Shown: positions 16,562 to 24,253 of the stretch, piece by piece
How positions within the stretch are numbered: position 1 is the stretch's first letter
Layout of the letters: every line of letters starts with the position of its first letter
NCBI GenBank assembly: GCA_050699515.1
Contig: JBOHFF010000135.1
Location: forward strand, 12,674 to 76,673
Direction: 5' to 3'
Length of the DNA: 64,000 nt
Source: GCA-003244245 sp050699515
Lineage (GTDB): Bacteria > Actinomycetota > Actinomycetes > Mycobacteriales > Pseudonocardiaceae
The notes under the pieces: generated by a model
Seen by the model: the letters and a program-made list of their open reading frames with translations, nothing else
The model's database searches: none
What the model was told of the DNA's origin: nothing
Position numbers and translations under genes: made by a program

Positions 16562-18076
16562 ATGAACATTCGCTGGTTGCACTCGCACCGGACCCTGATG
16601 TCCTTGTTCGTGGCCGCTGCGGTAGCAGTGGCGTTGATGACCATCCTGGTGATCCGCCAGCAGCAGGGCCAGGCGAACAGTCAGGTCTTTCTCGAAGCGG
16701 GTGGCAGCGTCGGCTTGCATCCGTTTGTTCCACTAATATCTTTACCCGCAACTGCGGGTAAAGTCCCTGTAGGCGGCGGCACGCCGTTTCCCGCGAATGC
16801 CACGGCGGACAACCGTCCGGCATGCGATGTGGAGAAGCTCATCTCCTACCTCACCGGCGATCCGCAAGCCGGCGCGGCTTGGATGAAAGCGCTTAACTCC
16901 GACCGCACTCTCAGCTGGAGTGGTGGCAGTCGAATCGAGGCCGAACAGATCCCGGTCTATATTCGCGAGCTACGACCAAGTATCCTCGCCGCGGACGTCA
17001 GGGTCACTAATCATCAGTTCACCGGCGGTGCAGCCCTCCCCGTTCAATCGGTTCTCGAGAAGGGCACTGTAATCCTTGTGGACGCCAAGAGTGTCCCCCG
17101 GGTTCGATGTGCCAGCGGAAATCCGCTGACCCCTATGGCCCTCCTCAAGGCACCGCCAGTTTACCGGGGCACGCCATGGCCCGGTTTCCAGTCCCAACGG
17201 GTTATTGCCGCCCAAAATGCTCCGCAGTGTGGCCGCGATGAATATCTCGATGGTAACCACTGCCGGCGCGTTGCGGTGTGTCCGGGCAGTGCGCAAGGCA
17301 GCGATGACGGTCGGTGTGATGGTCCGAGCCAGCCGGCGCCATCGGAGAATGTGCCATCGGAAAATGTTGGGCGCTCCGATGGACAACAGTGGGGGGACGG
17401 GCCAGGACGGACCGCCGAGTCGCCATCACCGGGCAATCCTGGATCCCCCGCTGAGCCGCCGCACTCCGACAGGCCAGTACGCTCCGATGACCGGCCGTCG
17501 CCGGGCAGCTCTGAGCGTTCTGGTGAGCCGCCTCACTCTGACAGGCCGGCTCACCGTGGCGAGCCGGCGCACACAGGCAGTCCTGGGCGGCCTGGGGAGC
17601 CGGCGCACACAGATAGGCCCGCGCGCCCCGATGAGCGGCCCTCCCCGGGCATTCCTGGGCGCTCTGGTGAGCCGCCGCATTCCGCCAGGCCGGCTTACCC
17701 TGGCGAGCCGGCGCACACAGGCAGCCCTGGACGCCCCAGTGAGCCGCCGCGCTCAGATGGGCCGGTGCGCCCCGATGAGCGGCCTTATCCGGGCAGTCCT
17801 GGGCGCTCTGGTGAGCCGCCGCAGGCAGACAAGCCGGTGCGCCCGGCGAAACCGGAAAAGCCGAAGCACCCAGAAAAGGCTGGTCAACCTGATGGCCAGC
17901 GGCACGTGGGCAAGCCGACGCAACCGGACAACGATGAACGTCCGGACAAGGATGAACGTCCGGACAAGTCGAAGCGCGCCGAGAAATCAGATAACGCTGG
18001 GAAGTCTGACAAGGCCGGGAAGCGTGAGCAGCCCGAGAAAGACGAGACTGCTCAATCTGAGGAGGATACTGAGTAA
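16562..18076 (+). CDS. Membrane-anchored DUF6777-type protein with long Pro/charged repeat tail
   Basis: Exported or membrane-anchored protein, 504 residues. Residues 13-33 (LMSLFVAAAVAVALMTILVI) form an N-terminal membrane anchor. Residues about 80-220 match the pattern of DUF6777: CDVEKLISYLTGDPQAGAAW, IPVYIRELRP, ADVRVTNHQF, VPRVRCASGNPLTP. A small Cys region follows (CGRDEYLDGNHCRRVAVC). From about 255 to 425 there are degenerate repeats of the kind PGSPGRSGEPPHSDRPVRPDE, roughly 20 residues each, then a Lys/Glu/Asp-rich tail. The tail is probably disordered and could span the cell wall. GGAG lies 11 bases before the ATG. The molecular role of DUF6777 is unknown. Confidence 0.75.
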   Translation: MNIRWLHSHRTLMSLFVAAAVAVALMTILVIRQQQGQANSQVFLEAGGSVGLHPFVPLISLPATAGKVPVGGGTPFPANATADNRPACDVEKLISYLTGDPQAGAAWMKALNSDRTLSWSGGSRIEAEQIPVYIRELRPSILAADVRVTNHQFTGGAALPVQSVLEKGTVILVDAKSVPRVRCASGNPLTPMALLKAPPVYRGTPWPGFQSQRVIAAQNAPQCGRDEYLDGNHCRRVAVCPGSAQGSDDGRCDGPSQPAPSENVPSENVGRSDGQQWGDGPGRTAESPSPGNPGSPAEPPHSDRPVRSDDRPSPGSSERSGEPPHSDRPAHRGEPAHTGSPGRPGEPAHTDRPARPDERPSPGIPGRSGEPPHSARPAYPGEPAHTGSPGRPSEPPRSDGPVRPDERPYPGSPGRSGEPPQADKPVRPAKPEKPKHPEKAGQPDGQRHVGKPTQPDNDERPDKDERPDKSKRAEKSDNAGKSDKAGKREQPEKDETAQSEEDTE

Positions 18077-18163
18077 GAAGTTCGGAGCCCGTCGGAGTTC
18101 ATCTCCTCTTCAGCCAGGCGCAGAGGGCGGCGACGATCGACCAGAGAGTCTAAGATCGGGTGC

Positions 18164-19009
18164 GTGGTTGCTCCGGTCGGGCACCGGGTGGCCGGCGTGG
18201 TGCTGGTGGGTGGTCATTCTTCGCGAATGGGTACCGCGAAGGCCGCGCTGGAGTGGCACGGTTCCACCCTGCTCCGCCGAACTCTCGGCATACTCGGCCG
18301 CTCGTTCGGTGGGCCGCTGCTGGTGGTCTGTGCGCCAGACCAGCGATTACCTGAGATTCCACCGCAGGTGGAGGTAGTGGAGGATGCGGAGAAGGGGCTG
18401 GGGCCGCTGCAGGGCATCGCTGCCGGCTTGGCCGCGCTGGCCGGCCGGACGGATGCCGCGTTCGTCTGCTCCACCGACCTGCCGTTTCTGCATCCCGTGT
18501 TCGTCCGCCGGGTGCTTACCGCGCTCACCGACGACCTCGACGTCGTGCTCCCGGTCGCGCGCGGCTACCCGCAGCCGCTCGCCGCCGCGTACCGGATCAC
18601 GCTTGCGCCGCTGGCCGCTGAACTGGTCACGGCCGGCGATCGGCAGCTGATGTCGCTGTTCCGCCGGTGCGCCACCGTGCGCCTCGACGACGCCGCGTTG
18701 CTCGCGGATCCGGCGCTGGCCACGGCGGATCCTGCACTGGACTCGGTGGTCAACGTCAACTCCCCGGATGACTACCACGCCGCCCGGCGTAGTCCCGCTC
18801 CGCGGGTCATCGTGCAGTGCTGCGGCGCGAGCGGTGGATCGCAGATCGTTCATGCCGCCACGCTGTCCGGTGCGGCCGCTGCCGTGGGGCTGGCCCTGGA
18901 TAGCCACGTCACCGCCCGGCTCAATGGTGACCAGATCTACCGAGACGGTGACCTTCCGCTGGTCGGCGGAGACACCGTTGCTTTCACCCGTGCAGACGCG
19001 GGCGGGTGA
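18164..19009 (+). CDS. mobA: Molybdenum cofactor guanylyltransferase MobA fused to a MoaD-like domain
   Basis: The N-terminal about 200 residues are MobA, which transfers GMP from GTP to molybdopterin to make the guanine dinucleotide cofactor. The nucleotide loop VLVGGHSSRMGTAKAALEW (residues 13-31), the CSTDLPFL metal-binding region and a FRRC segment are present. The last about 75 residues form a beta-grasp-like domain: RVIVQCCGASGG, VTARLNGDQIYRDGDLPLV, GGDTVAFTRADAGG. It ends in Gly-Gly, as in MoaD/ThiS sulfur carriers. A MobA-MoaD fusion is unusual. GTG at 18164 places the loop at the right distance. The MoeA-type gene 3 kb downstream belongs to the same pathway. Confidence 0.8.
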   Translation: MVAPVGHRVAGVVLVGGHSSRMGTAKAALEWHGSTLLRRTLGILGRSFGGPLLVVCAPDQRLPEIPPQVEVVEDAEKGLGPLQGIAAGLAALAGRTDAAFVCSTDLPFLHPVFVRRVLTALTDDLDVVLPVARGYPQPLAAAYRITLAPLAAELVTAGDRQLMSLFRRCATVRLDDAALLADPALATADPALDSVVNVNSPDDYHAARRSPAPRVIVQCCGASGGSQIVHAATLSGAAAAVGLALDSHVTARLNGDQIYRDGDLPLVGGDTVAFTRADAGG

Positions 19010-19126
19010 GCTCGACGACCGGAACGGTGATCGTCATCGATCGGTCTTGACACTGATGGGTCGGGGTCTGACACCTCTCACCAGCGGTTCTCACTAAACG
19101 TGGTCCTTCATCACCGGAAGTTGCCG

Positions 19127-19155
19127 TTGCAATCGCCACCCGGATGGCTTACTTT
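19127..19155 (+). promoter_or_regulatory. Promoter of small peptide gene 1 (duplicated element)
   Basis: TTGCAA (19127-19132), 17-base spacer, TACTTT (19150-19155). The same arrangement with largely the same flanks occurs before peptide gene 2 (19667-19695). Both are followed by an almost identical leader TTGACCACGGGGAGTAAGGG. Conservation between the two copies is what supports the call. The 5' leader before the ATG at 19305 would be about 140 bases. Confidence 0.6.
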
Positions 19156-19304
19156 CGAGATTGCTTGACCACGGGGAGTAAGGGGGAGTCAGAGTCAATC
19201 TGACGGATGGGGCATCGGTGGCCCGCACAGGTGGGCGCACAACCTGCGGGTTGGTTCGGATGTTTTTGCCTGCATGGCTCCTCCCTCGGCGAGAAAGGAG
19301 CGAT

Positions 19305-19520
19305 ATGAGGGTCTCGGGAATTTTCACAATGGGTGGCGACCGGGGGCGCGGAGATAACTATGAGCGCTACCTCGGCTATGGTGGCGTTGACAAGCCCGGC
19401 GGGTACTACCCGGACACCGGCCGCTGGGCCTACGTTGCCCCCAACAACTACAGGTGGCAGGGGGACGGCTCCGGGTATGGCTTCTCCCGCAGCCATGGTC
19501 TCGACGGTCTCGTAGGGTAG
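19305..19520 (+). CDS. Small Gly/Tyr-rich peptide 1
   Basis: A 71-residue peptide beginning MRVSGIFTMGG and ending GLDGLVG. The middle is rich in Gly, Tyr, Asp, Arg and Trp (YERYLGYGG, GGYYPDTGRWAY). There is no signal peptide and no recognised domain. The ATG follows AAAGGAG by 5 bases, and about 35 bases upstream are nearly the same as before peptide gene 2. The paralogue at 19986 shares the start pattern MR[VI]S[GQ][VI]F[TA]MGG and the Gly-Leu-rich end while the middle differs. That fits a conserved leader plus variable core, as in ribosomally made modified peptides, or a small structural protein. The ABC exporter gene follows 0.8 kb downstream. Confidence 0.7.
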   Translation: MRVSGIFTMGGDRGRGDNYERYLGYGGVDKPGGYYPDTGRWAYVAPNNYRWQGDGSGYGFSRSHGLDGLVG

Positions 19521-19525
19521 CGGCG

Positions 19526-19604
19526 AGAGCTGTCCGCGCGGACAGCTCTGAGGCATCTGTTGGCGGGGGCATCTGTTGGCGGGCGTATCTGGCCCGCCAA
19601 CAGA
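19526..19604 (+). terminator. Two consecutive hairpins after peptide gene 1
   Basis: Six bases after the stop codon, 19526-19549 is a perfect 24-base palindrome (AGAGCTGTCCGC and its complement). At 19572-19604 a second hairpin has a 13-bp perfect stem (TCTGTTGGCGGGC) and a 7-base loop. Neither has a T-tract, but GC-rich hairpins without one are common terminators in actinomycetes. Confidence 0.6.
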
Positions 19605-19666
19605 CGAATGTGGTCTGGAGCAGCGGCGATCACTCACCGTCACTGTTGGTTCACGGAAAGTTGTTG

Positions 19667-19695
19667 TTGCAATCGTCACACAGATCGCTTAGTTT
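19667..19695 (+). promoter_or_regulatory. Promoter of small peptide gene 2 (duplicated element)
   Basis: TTGCAA (19667-19672), 17-base spacer, TAGTTT (19690-19695), followed by GCTTGACCACGGGGAGTAAG at about 19702. It matches the element before peptide gene 1 with few changes. The leader to the ATG at 19986 would be about 285 bases, twice as long as for gene 1; I see no gene in that extra stretch. Confidence 0.6.
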
Positions 19696-19985
19696 GTGTT
19701 TGCTTGACCACGGGGAGTAAGGGGGGCCAGCTCGGATCACCTAGGGGGGATGCTGCTGAGTGCGGCGGGTTTGTCAAGCTGCCGGTGTGGTATTGGGGAG
19801 AGTTTGCTACGACGTTGAACTGCGTCAGTGCCTGGGGCGGCATTGGCTCGCGAGACGGTCCCGGCGCAGTACCTCACCATCAGACGGCAATCCGGCACTC
19901 TCACCCGGCGGCATGTCATTTCCCCACGTCGGTCTGGGTCTTTTTCCTTGCATGGCTCCGTCATCGAGCGGAAAAAAGGAGCGAT

Positions 19986-20207
19986 ATGAGGATCTCACAA
20001 GTCTTCGCAATGGGCGGCGGCGGGGGCCGTCCCAGTGTCCCAGGGTACGACTGCCACCGTGACGACTGCAGCTACGGGTTCTACCCCACCTTCAACGGCT
20101 ACGACTACAGCAGGGACTACGGCCGCTACCCCTACTACTACAACGGCTACAACTACGGCGGCTACACATACGATGGCTACTTCCGAACCCTGGGACTGCT
20201 CGGATAA
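19986..20207 (+). CDS. Small Gly/Tyr-rich peptide 2
   Basis: A 73-residue paralogue of peptide 1 starting MRISQVFAMGGGGG and ending RTLGLLG. The region from residue 30 is dominated by Tyr, Gly, Asn and Asp in short repeats (NGYDY, YYYNGYNYGGYTYDGY). Two cysteines occur in YDCHRDDCSYG. AAAAAAGGAGCGAT precedes the ATG and the block GCATGGCTCC upstream is shared with gene 1. No enzyme that would modify a peptide is adjacent; the nearest gene is the ABC exporter at 20347. A role as precursor peptide, or as a Tyr-rich self-assembling protein, is open. Confidence 0.7.
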   Translation: MRISQVFAMGGGGGRPSVPGYDCHRDDCSYGFYPTFNGYDYSRDYGRYPYYYNGYNYGGYTYDGYFRTLGLLG

Positions 20208-20222
20208 TTAGGACAGGTCATC

Positions 20223-20264
20223 GGCGGTGGCCCTGAACTCCCTGCGGGGACGAGGGCCACCGCC
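20223..20264 (+). terminator. Hairpin between peptide gene 2 and the ABC exporter
   Basis: GGCGGTGGCCCT (20223-20234) pairs perfectly with AGGGCCACCGCC (20253-20264), leaving an 18-base loop. It starts 15 bases after the stop codon of peptide 2. It may limit read-through into the exporter gene, so the two need not be one transcript. Confidence 0.55.
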
Positions 20265-20346
20265 CTCGCTGTGTTCAGCGATCACATGCGGTCTCAGTGC
20301 TGCAGGCCAGCGTAGAGTCATGGACCGGACCGAGGGAGGGCCAGCT

Positions 20347-22209
20347 GTGTGGGAGATGCTGCGGTCGTTGATGCGCCCGGCGTCGTCTGAGGGCGGTTTG
20401 GTGGAGGCGGCGCCAGCGGCGAGTCTGCGGGAGGTCTTCCGGCGGTTCTGGCCTGATGCCCGGCCGTTCAAGCGCTGGTTGTGGCTCAGCCTGGTATTGA
20501 TCATCGTGTCGCCGTTGGTGGACACCGCCGCGATCCTGCTGTTCAAGGTGCTGGTCGACAAGGTACTGACCCCGCGGGATTTCTCGGCGTTCCCGCCGGT
20601 AGCCGCGGCGTTCATCGGCATCACGCTGCTGGTCGGAGCGCTGGGTTTTTTCGGAGCGTATCTGGGCGCGTGGATCGGGGAGAATTTCCTGCACCGCATG
20701 CGCACCCGGGTGTTCGCGCATCTGCACACCCTGTCGGTCAGCTTCTTCGACCGCCGGCGCCTGGGCGACATCCTGTCGAGGCTGACCGGCGACGTGGGTG
20801 CGATCGAGGCCGTGGTGCTGTCCGGGGTCATCGGGCTCATCGCCAACGTCGTGAAGATCCTGGTTTTCGCCACGGTGCTGTTCTTCCTGGACTGGCGCCT
20901 GGCGTTGGCGTCGATGATCGCGGTACCGGTGTTCTGGGCGGCCGCCCGGGTGTTCGCCCGCCGCATCAAGATCGCCTCAAGGGAGGTCCGTCGGCGCGCC
21001 GGGTCGATCAGCGTGGTCGCCGAGGAGAGTCTGGGTAATGCCACCCTGATCCAGGCCTATGGTCGCGAGGGCGTGGAGGTGGACCGCTTCGCTGCGCAGA
21101 GCATCGGTAGCGTGAATGCCGAGCTGGCTGCCACCCGGCTGGGTGCGATGTTCTCCCCGCTGGTGGATCTGGTCCACGTGCTCGGTGTGCTGACCATCCT
21201 CGGGGTGGGCATCTGGGAGCTGACCGCCGGGCACATCACGCTGGGTGGGCTGCTGGCGTTCCTGGTGTTCCTGTCCCAGCTCTATGCGCCCGTGCAGGGT
21301 CTGGGCGCGCTGTCCACCTCGCTGTTCGCCGCGGCCGCGGCCGCCGAGCGGATCATCGAGTTACTCGACGAGCAACCCAGCGTGACCGCGCCGGAGCATC
21401 CCATCCCGTTGGGCAGGTCCAAGGGGCAACTCCGCCTGGACCACGTCGACTTCACCTATCCGAACTCCGAGGTCGACGTTCTCAAGAAAGTCGGCTTTAC
21501 CGCGCTACCTGGCCAGACCACCGCCATTGTCGGTGCCAGTGGCGCGGGCAAGACCACCCTGCTCAAACTCCTGTTGCGGTTCTATGACCCCACCAGCGGC
21601 CGGATCACCCTCGACGGCCATGATCTGCGCGAGCTGGACCCCGAGGATCTGCGGGCCAACATCGCCATCGTGCTCCAGGAGACCCTGCTGCTGGATGGCA
21701 CCATCGCGGACAACATCCTCGCCGGCCGTCCCGACGCCACCGAGGACCAGCTCATCGCCGCGGCCAAGGCAGCCGACGCGCACGAGTTCATCACCGCCCT
21801 GCCCGAGGGTTATCAGACCCGGGTGGGACAACGTGGCCGGCTGCTCTCCGGCGGGCAGCGCCAACGCATCGCCATCGCCCGCGCCATGATCCGCAACGCC
21901 CCCATCCTGCTGCTGGATGAGCCCACCACCAGCTTGGACGCCGACGCCACCCAGCGCATCCTCACCCCGCTACGCCGGCTCATGACCGGGCGTACCACGA
22001 TCATCATCTCCCACAACCTGCTCACCGTCACCGACGCCGACCAGATCATCTACCTCGAGCACGGCCGTGTCACCGAGACCGGCACCCACGACCAGTTGCT
22101 CACCAACAACGACCAGTACGCCCACCTCTACCATCTCCACCACCCGACTGGGGCGCCGCACGGGCCCGGCCAGAACTCCCGCTTCGCCGGTACCGGAGCG
22201 CAGTCCTGA
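20347..22209 (+). CDS. ABC exporter, fused membrane and ATPase domains
   Basis: Half-size ABC exporter (type IV fold), 620 residues from the GTG at 20347, which has GGAGG 7 bases upstream; ATG 20320 is an in-frame alternative. Residues about 45-340 hold six membrane helices (WLWLSLVLIIVSPLVDTAAI and others) with the FFDRRRLGDILSRLTGDV coupling region. The ATPase has Walker A GASGAGKTT, Q-loop VLQETLLL, signature LSGGQRQRIAIARA, Walker B ILLLDEPTTSLD and switch IIISHN. It works as a dimer. There is no N-terminal peptidase domain, so if it exports the upstream peptides, leader cleavage would need another protease. Multidrug or lipid export is equally possible. Confidence 0.9.
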   Translation: MWEMLRSLMRPASSEGGLVEAAPAASLREVFRRFWPDARPFKRWLWLSLVLIIVSPLVDTAAILLFKVLVDKVLTPRDFSAFPPVAAAFIGITLLVGALGFFGAYLGAWIGENFLHRMRTRVFAHLHTLSVSFFDRRRLGDILSRLTGDVGAIEAVVLSGVIGLIANVVKILVFATVLFFLDWRLALASMIAVPVFWAAARVFARRIKIASREVRRRAGSISVVAEESLGNATLIQAYGREGVEVDRFAAQSIGSVNAELAATRLGAMFSPLVDLVHVLGVLTILGVGIWELTAGHITLGGLLAFLVFLSQLYAPVQGLGALSTSLFAAAAAAERIIELLDEQPSVTAPEHPIPLGRSKGQLRLDHVDFTYPNSEVDVLKKVGFTALPGQTTAIVGASGAGKTTLLKLLLRFYDPTSGRITLDGHDLRELDPEDLRANIAIVLQETLLLDGTIADNILAGRPDATEDQLIAAAKAADAHEFITALPEGYQTRVGQRGRLLSGGQRQRIAIARAMIRNAPILLLDEPTTSLDADATQRILTPLRRLMTGRTTIIISHNLLTVTDADQIIYLEHGRVTETGTHDQLLTNNDQYAHLYHLHHPTGAPHGPGQNSRFAGTGAQS

Positions 22210-22237
22210 CCTGCTGAGCCCGGGTAGCGTGCCAGCT

Positions 22238-24142
22238 GTGCCGCCGACCCCGTTTGTCCGTAACGTCCCGGCCGCTCGGGCGCTGGAGGTATGGCGGGCA
22301 GCCTGCGCCGCTGCGGGGTGCCCGGACCGGGTGGGTACAGAACGGCTGGGGCTCGCCGCGGCGATCGGCCGGGTGACGGCCGAGCCGGTGTGGGCGCGGC
22401 GGTCCTCGCCCGCCTTCGACTCCGCCGCGATGGACGGCATCGCGGTGCGCGCCGCGGACACTGTGGGCGCCGACGCGGCCGCTCCGCTCACGCTCACCGA
22501 CTTCGACGTCATCGATACCGGCGACGCACTCCCAGAGGGCCGGGATGCGGTGGTCATGCGCGAGCACGTCCGCCTGGTCGGCCCGGGCGCTGAGCTGGTC
22601 GCGGCCGTGCCGGCCTACCAGCACGTCCGCTCCATCGGCGAGGACGTCGCGGCCGGGGAGTTGCTGTTGCCGCCAGGACATCGGCTGCGCGCGGTCGATG
22701 TGGCGTCAGCCGCGGCGGCGGGTATCACCGAGATCCTGGTGCACCGCCGCCCCGTCGTCGCGGTACTGCCTACCGGCGATGAGATCCGGCCGCTGGGCTC
22801 CGATCCCGGGATCGGCGAGATCCTCGACACCAATTCGCTGATGCTGGCGGGCCAGGCCGCCGAACACGGCTGCGAGGTGCTCTCGCTGCCCATCGAGCCC
22901 GATGATCCTGAGCGCATCGGCGCCGCGGTGCGCGCCGCCGCGGTGCGCGCCGACCTGGTGGTGATCATCGCCGGGTCGAGCGCCGGGCGCAGTGACCACA
23001 CTCCGGCGGTGGTGGCCCGGCTGGGCACGCTGGCCGTGCACGGCGTCGCGGTACGCCCCGGACATCCCGTGGTGCTCGGAACCGTGGGCAGCACGCCCGT
23101 GCTCGGCGCCCCTGGGTATCCGGTCTCGGCGGCGCTGACCTTCGAGATCTTCGCCGCGCCGTTGTTGGCTGCTCTTCAAGGCACCACAACCGGGACCCGC
23201 CCGACGGCCCAGGCCAGGCTGGCGCGCGCACTGGCTTCCCCGCCGGGCAAGGACGACTGGGTGCGGGTCCGGCTGGCCCGAGTCGGCGCCCGGGTGGTGG
23301 CCACGCCGATGCCCCGCGGAGCCGGCGCACTGAGCTCGCTGGTGCGCGCCGACGGGCTGCTGGTCTGCCCCGCCGGGCAGGATGGCCACCATGCCGGCGC
23401 CGACGTCGAGGTGCACCTGCTGCGGGGGCTGGCGGAGATCGACCGCACCATCGTGGCCATCGGCTCGCACGACCTGGCGCTCGAGCTGGCCGCGTCCGCG
23501 CTGCCCGGAATCGAGCCGGGCGTGACGCTCACGGCGTCCAGCGTCGGCTCGCTGGCCGGGCTGGCGGCCTTGCGTGACGGTCTGTGCCACCTCGCCGGCT
23601 CGCATCTGCTCGACCCGCAGACCGGTGAGTACACCCTCCCGTACCTGCCGGAGGTGCTCGGTCATGCGGAGCTCATCGTGGTCCGGCTGGTGCACCGGGA
23701 GCAGGGCCTGATCGTGTCCGCGGGCAACCCGCTGGAGATCACCGGCATCGCAGACCTGCACCGCGCCGGGCTGCGTTACGTCAACCGCCAGTGCGGGGCC
23801 GGCACGCGGGTGCTGCTCGACCACGAACTACGCCGCCGAAATATCGAGCCTGGCGAGATCGCCGGTTACCAACGCGAGGAGCGCACCCATCTCGGCGTGG
23901 CGGCTGCGGTGGCGGCGGGCCGGGCGGATGCCGGGCTGGGCATTCTCGCCGCCGCACGGCAGCACGGCTTGGACTTCGTGCCCGTGGCGCGGGAGCCCTA
24001 CGACCTGGTGCTCACCCGGGAGGTTCATGACTCGGCGTTACTCGCCCCGCTATGGACCCTCCTTGCCGACCCGACCTTCCACACCGCGGTCGAAGCCCTG
24101 GGCGGCTACTCCTGCACCGAAACCGGCCGCCATCTGCTTTGA
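22238..24142 (+). CDS. MoeA-type molybdotransferase fused to a periplasmic-binding-like domain
   Basis: About 634 residues. The first about 400 are a gephyrin/MoeA-type molybdopterin molybdotransferase, inserting molybdenum into the cofactor: SSPAFDSAAMDGIAVRA (cofactor loop), PTGDEI, GEILDTNSLML, IIAGSSAGRSDHTP (GGxSxGxxD-like motif) and VLGAPGYPVSAALTFE. The rest resembles the substrate-binding domain of molybdate/LysR-type proteins (IVAIGSHDLALELAAS, IVSAGNPLEITGIADL, VNRQCGAGTRVLLD, GRADAGLGI). This MoeA-binding-domain fusion is known in prokaryotes; the second part may sense cofactor or molybdate. Start uncertain: GTG 22238 or 22229, neither with a clear ribosome site. Confidence 0.85.
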   Translation: MPPTPFVRNVPAARALEVWRAACAAAGCPDRVGTERLGLAAAIGRVTAEPVWARRSSPAFDSAAMDGIAVRAADTVGADAAAPLTLTDFDVIDTGDALPEGRDAVVMREHVRLVGPGAELVAAVPAYQHVRSIGEDVAAGELLLPPGHRLRAVDVASAAAAGITEILVHRRPVVAVLPTGDEIRPLGSDPGIGEILDTNSLMLAGQAAEHGCEVLSLPIEPDDPERIGAAVRAAAVRADLVVIIAGSSAGRSDHTPAVVARLGTLAVHGVAVRPGHPVVLGTVGSTPVLGAPGYPVSAALTFEIFAAPLLAALQGTTTGTRPTAQARLARALASPPGKDDWVRVRLARVGARVVATPMPRGAGALSSLVRADGLLVCPAGQDGHHAGADVEVHLLRGLAEIDRTIVAIGSHDLALELAASALPGIEPGVTLTASSVGSLAGLAALRDGLCHLAGSHLLDPQTGEYTLPYLPEVLGHAELIVVRLVHREQGLIVSAGNPLEITGIADLHRAGLRYVNRQCGAGTRVLLDHELRRRNIEPGEIAGYQREERTHLGVAAAVAAGRADAGLGILAAARQHGLDFVPVAREPYDLVLTREVHDSALLAPLWTLLADPTFHTAVEALGGYSCTETGRHLL

Positions 24143-24154
24143 CCACGCCCCGCC

Positions 24155-24224
24155 CCCCGCGTTCTGGATGCAGACTGCGCCCTTCCGTGGTCAGAAAACC
24201 GCCTTCTGCATCCAGAACGCGGGG
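24155..24224. repeat. Intergenic inverted repeat, shared family copy 1
   Basis: Arms 24155-24174 and 24205-24224 are 20-bp perfect complements (core CGCGTTCTGGATGCAGA) around a 30-base loop. The same core recurs at 59539-59600. It sits between the MoeA-type gene and the dienelactone hydrolase and can act as a terminator hairpin; recurrence suggests a dispersed palindromic element. Confidence 0.85.
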
Positions 24225-24253
24225 TGCGGGGTGGGGTGTGGTGGGATTGGGGT

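Noticed and set aside
19161..19180. TTGACC in the conserved leader as a -35 element
   Set aside because: No TAnnnT at a fitting distance downstream in either copy; TTGCAA with TACTTT/TAGTTT fits better.
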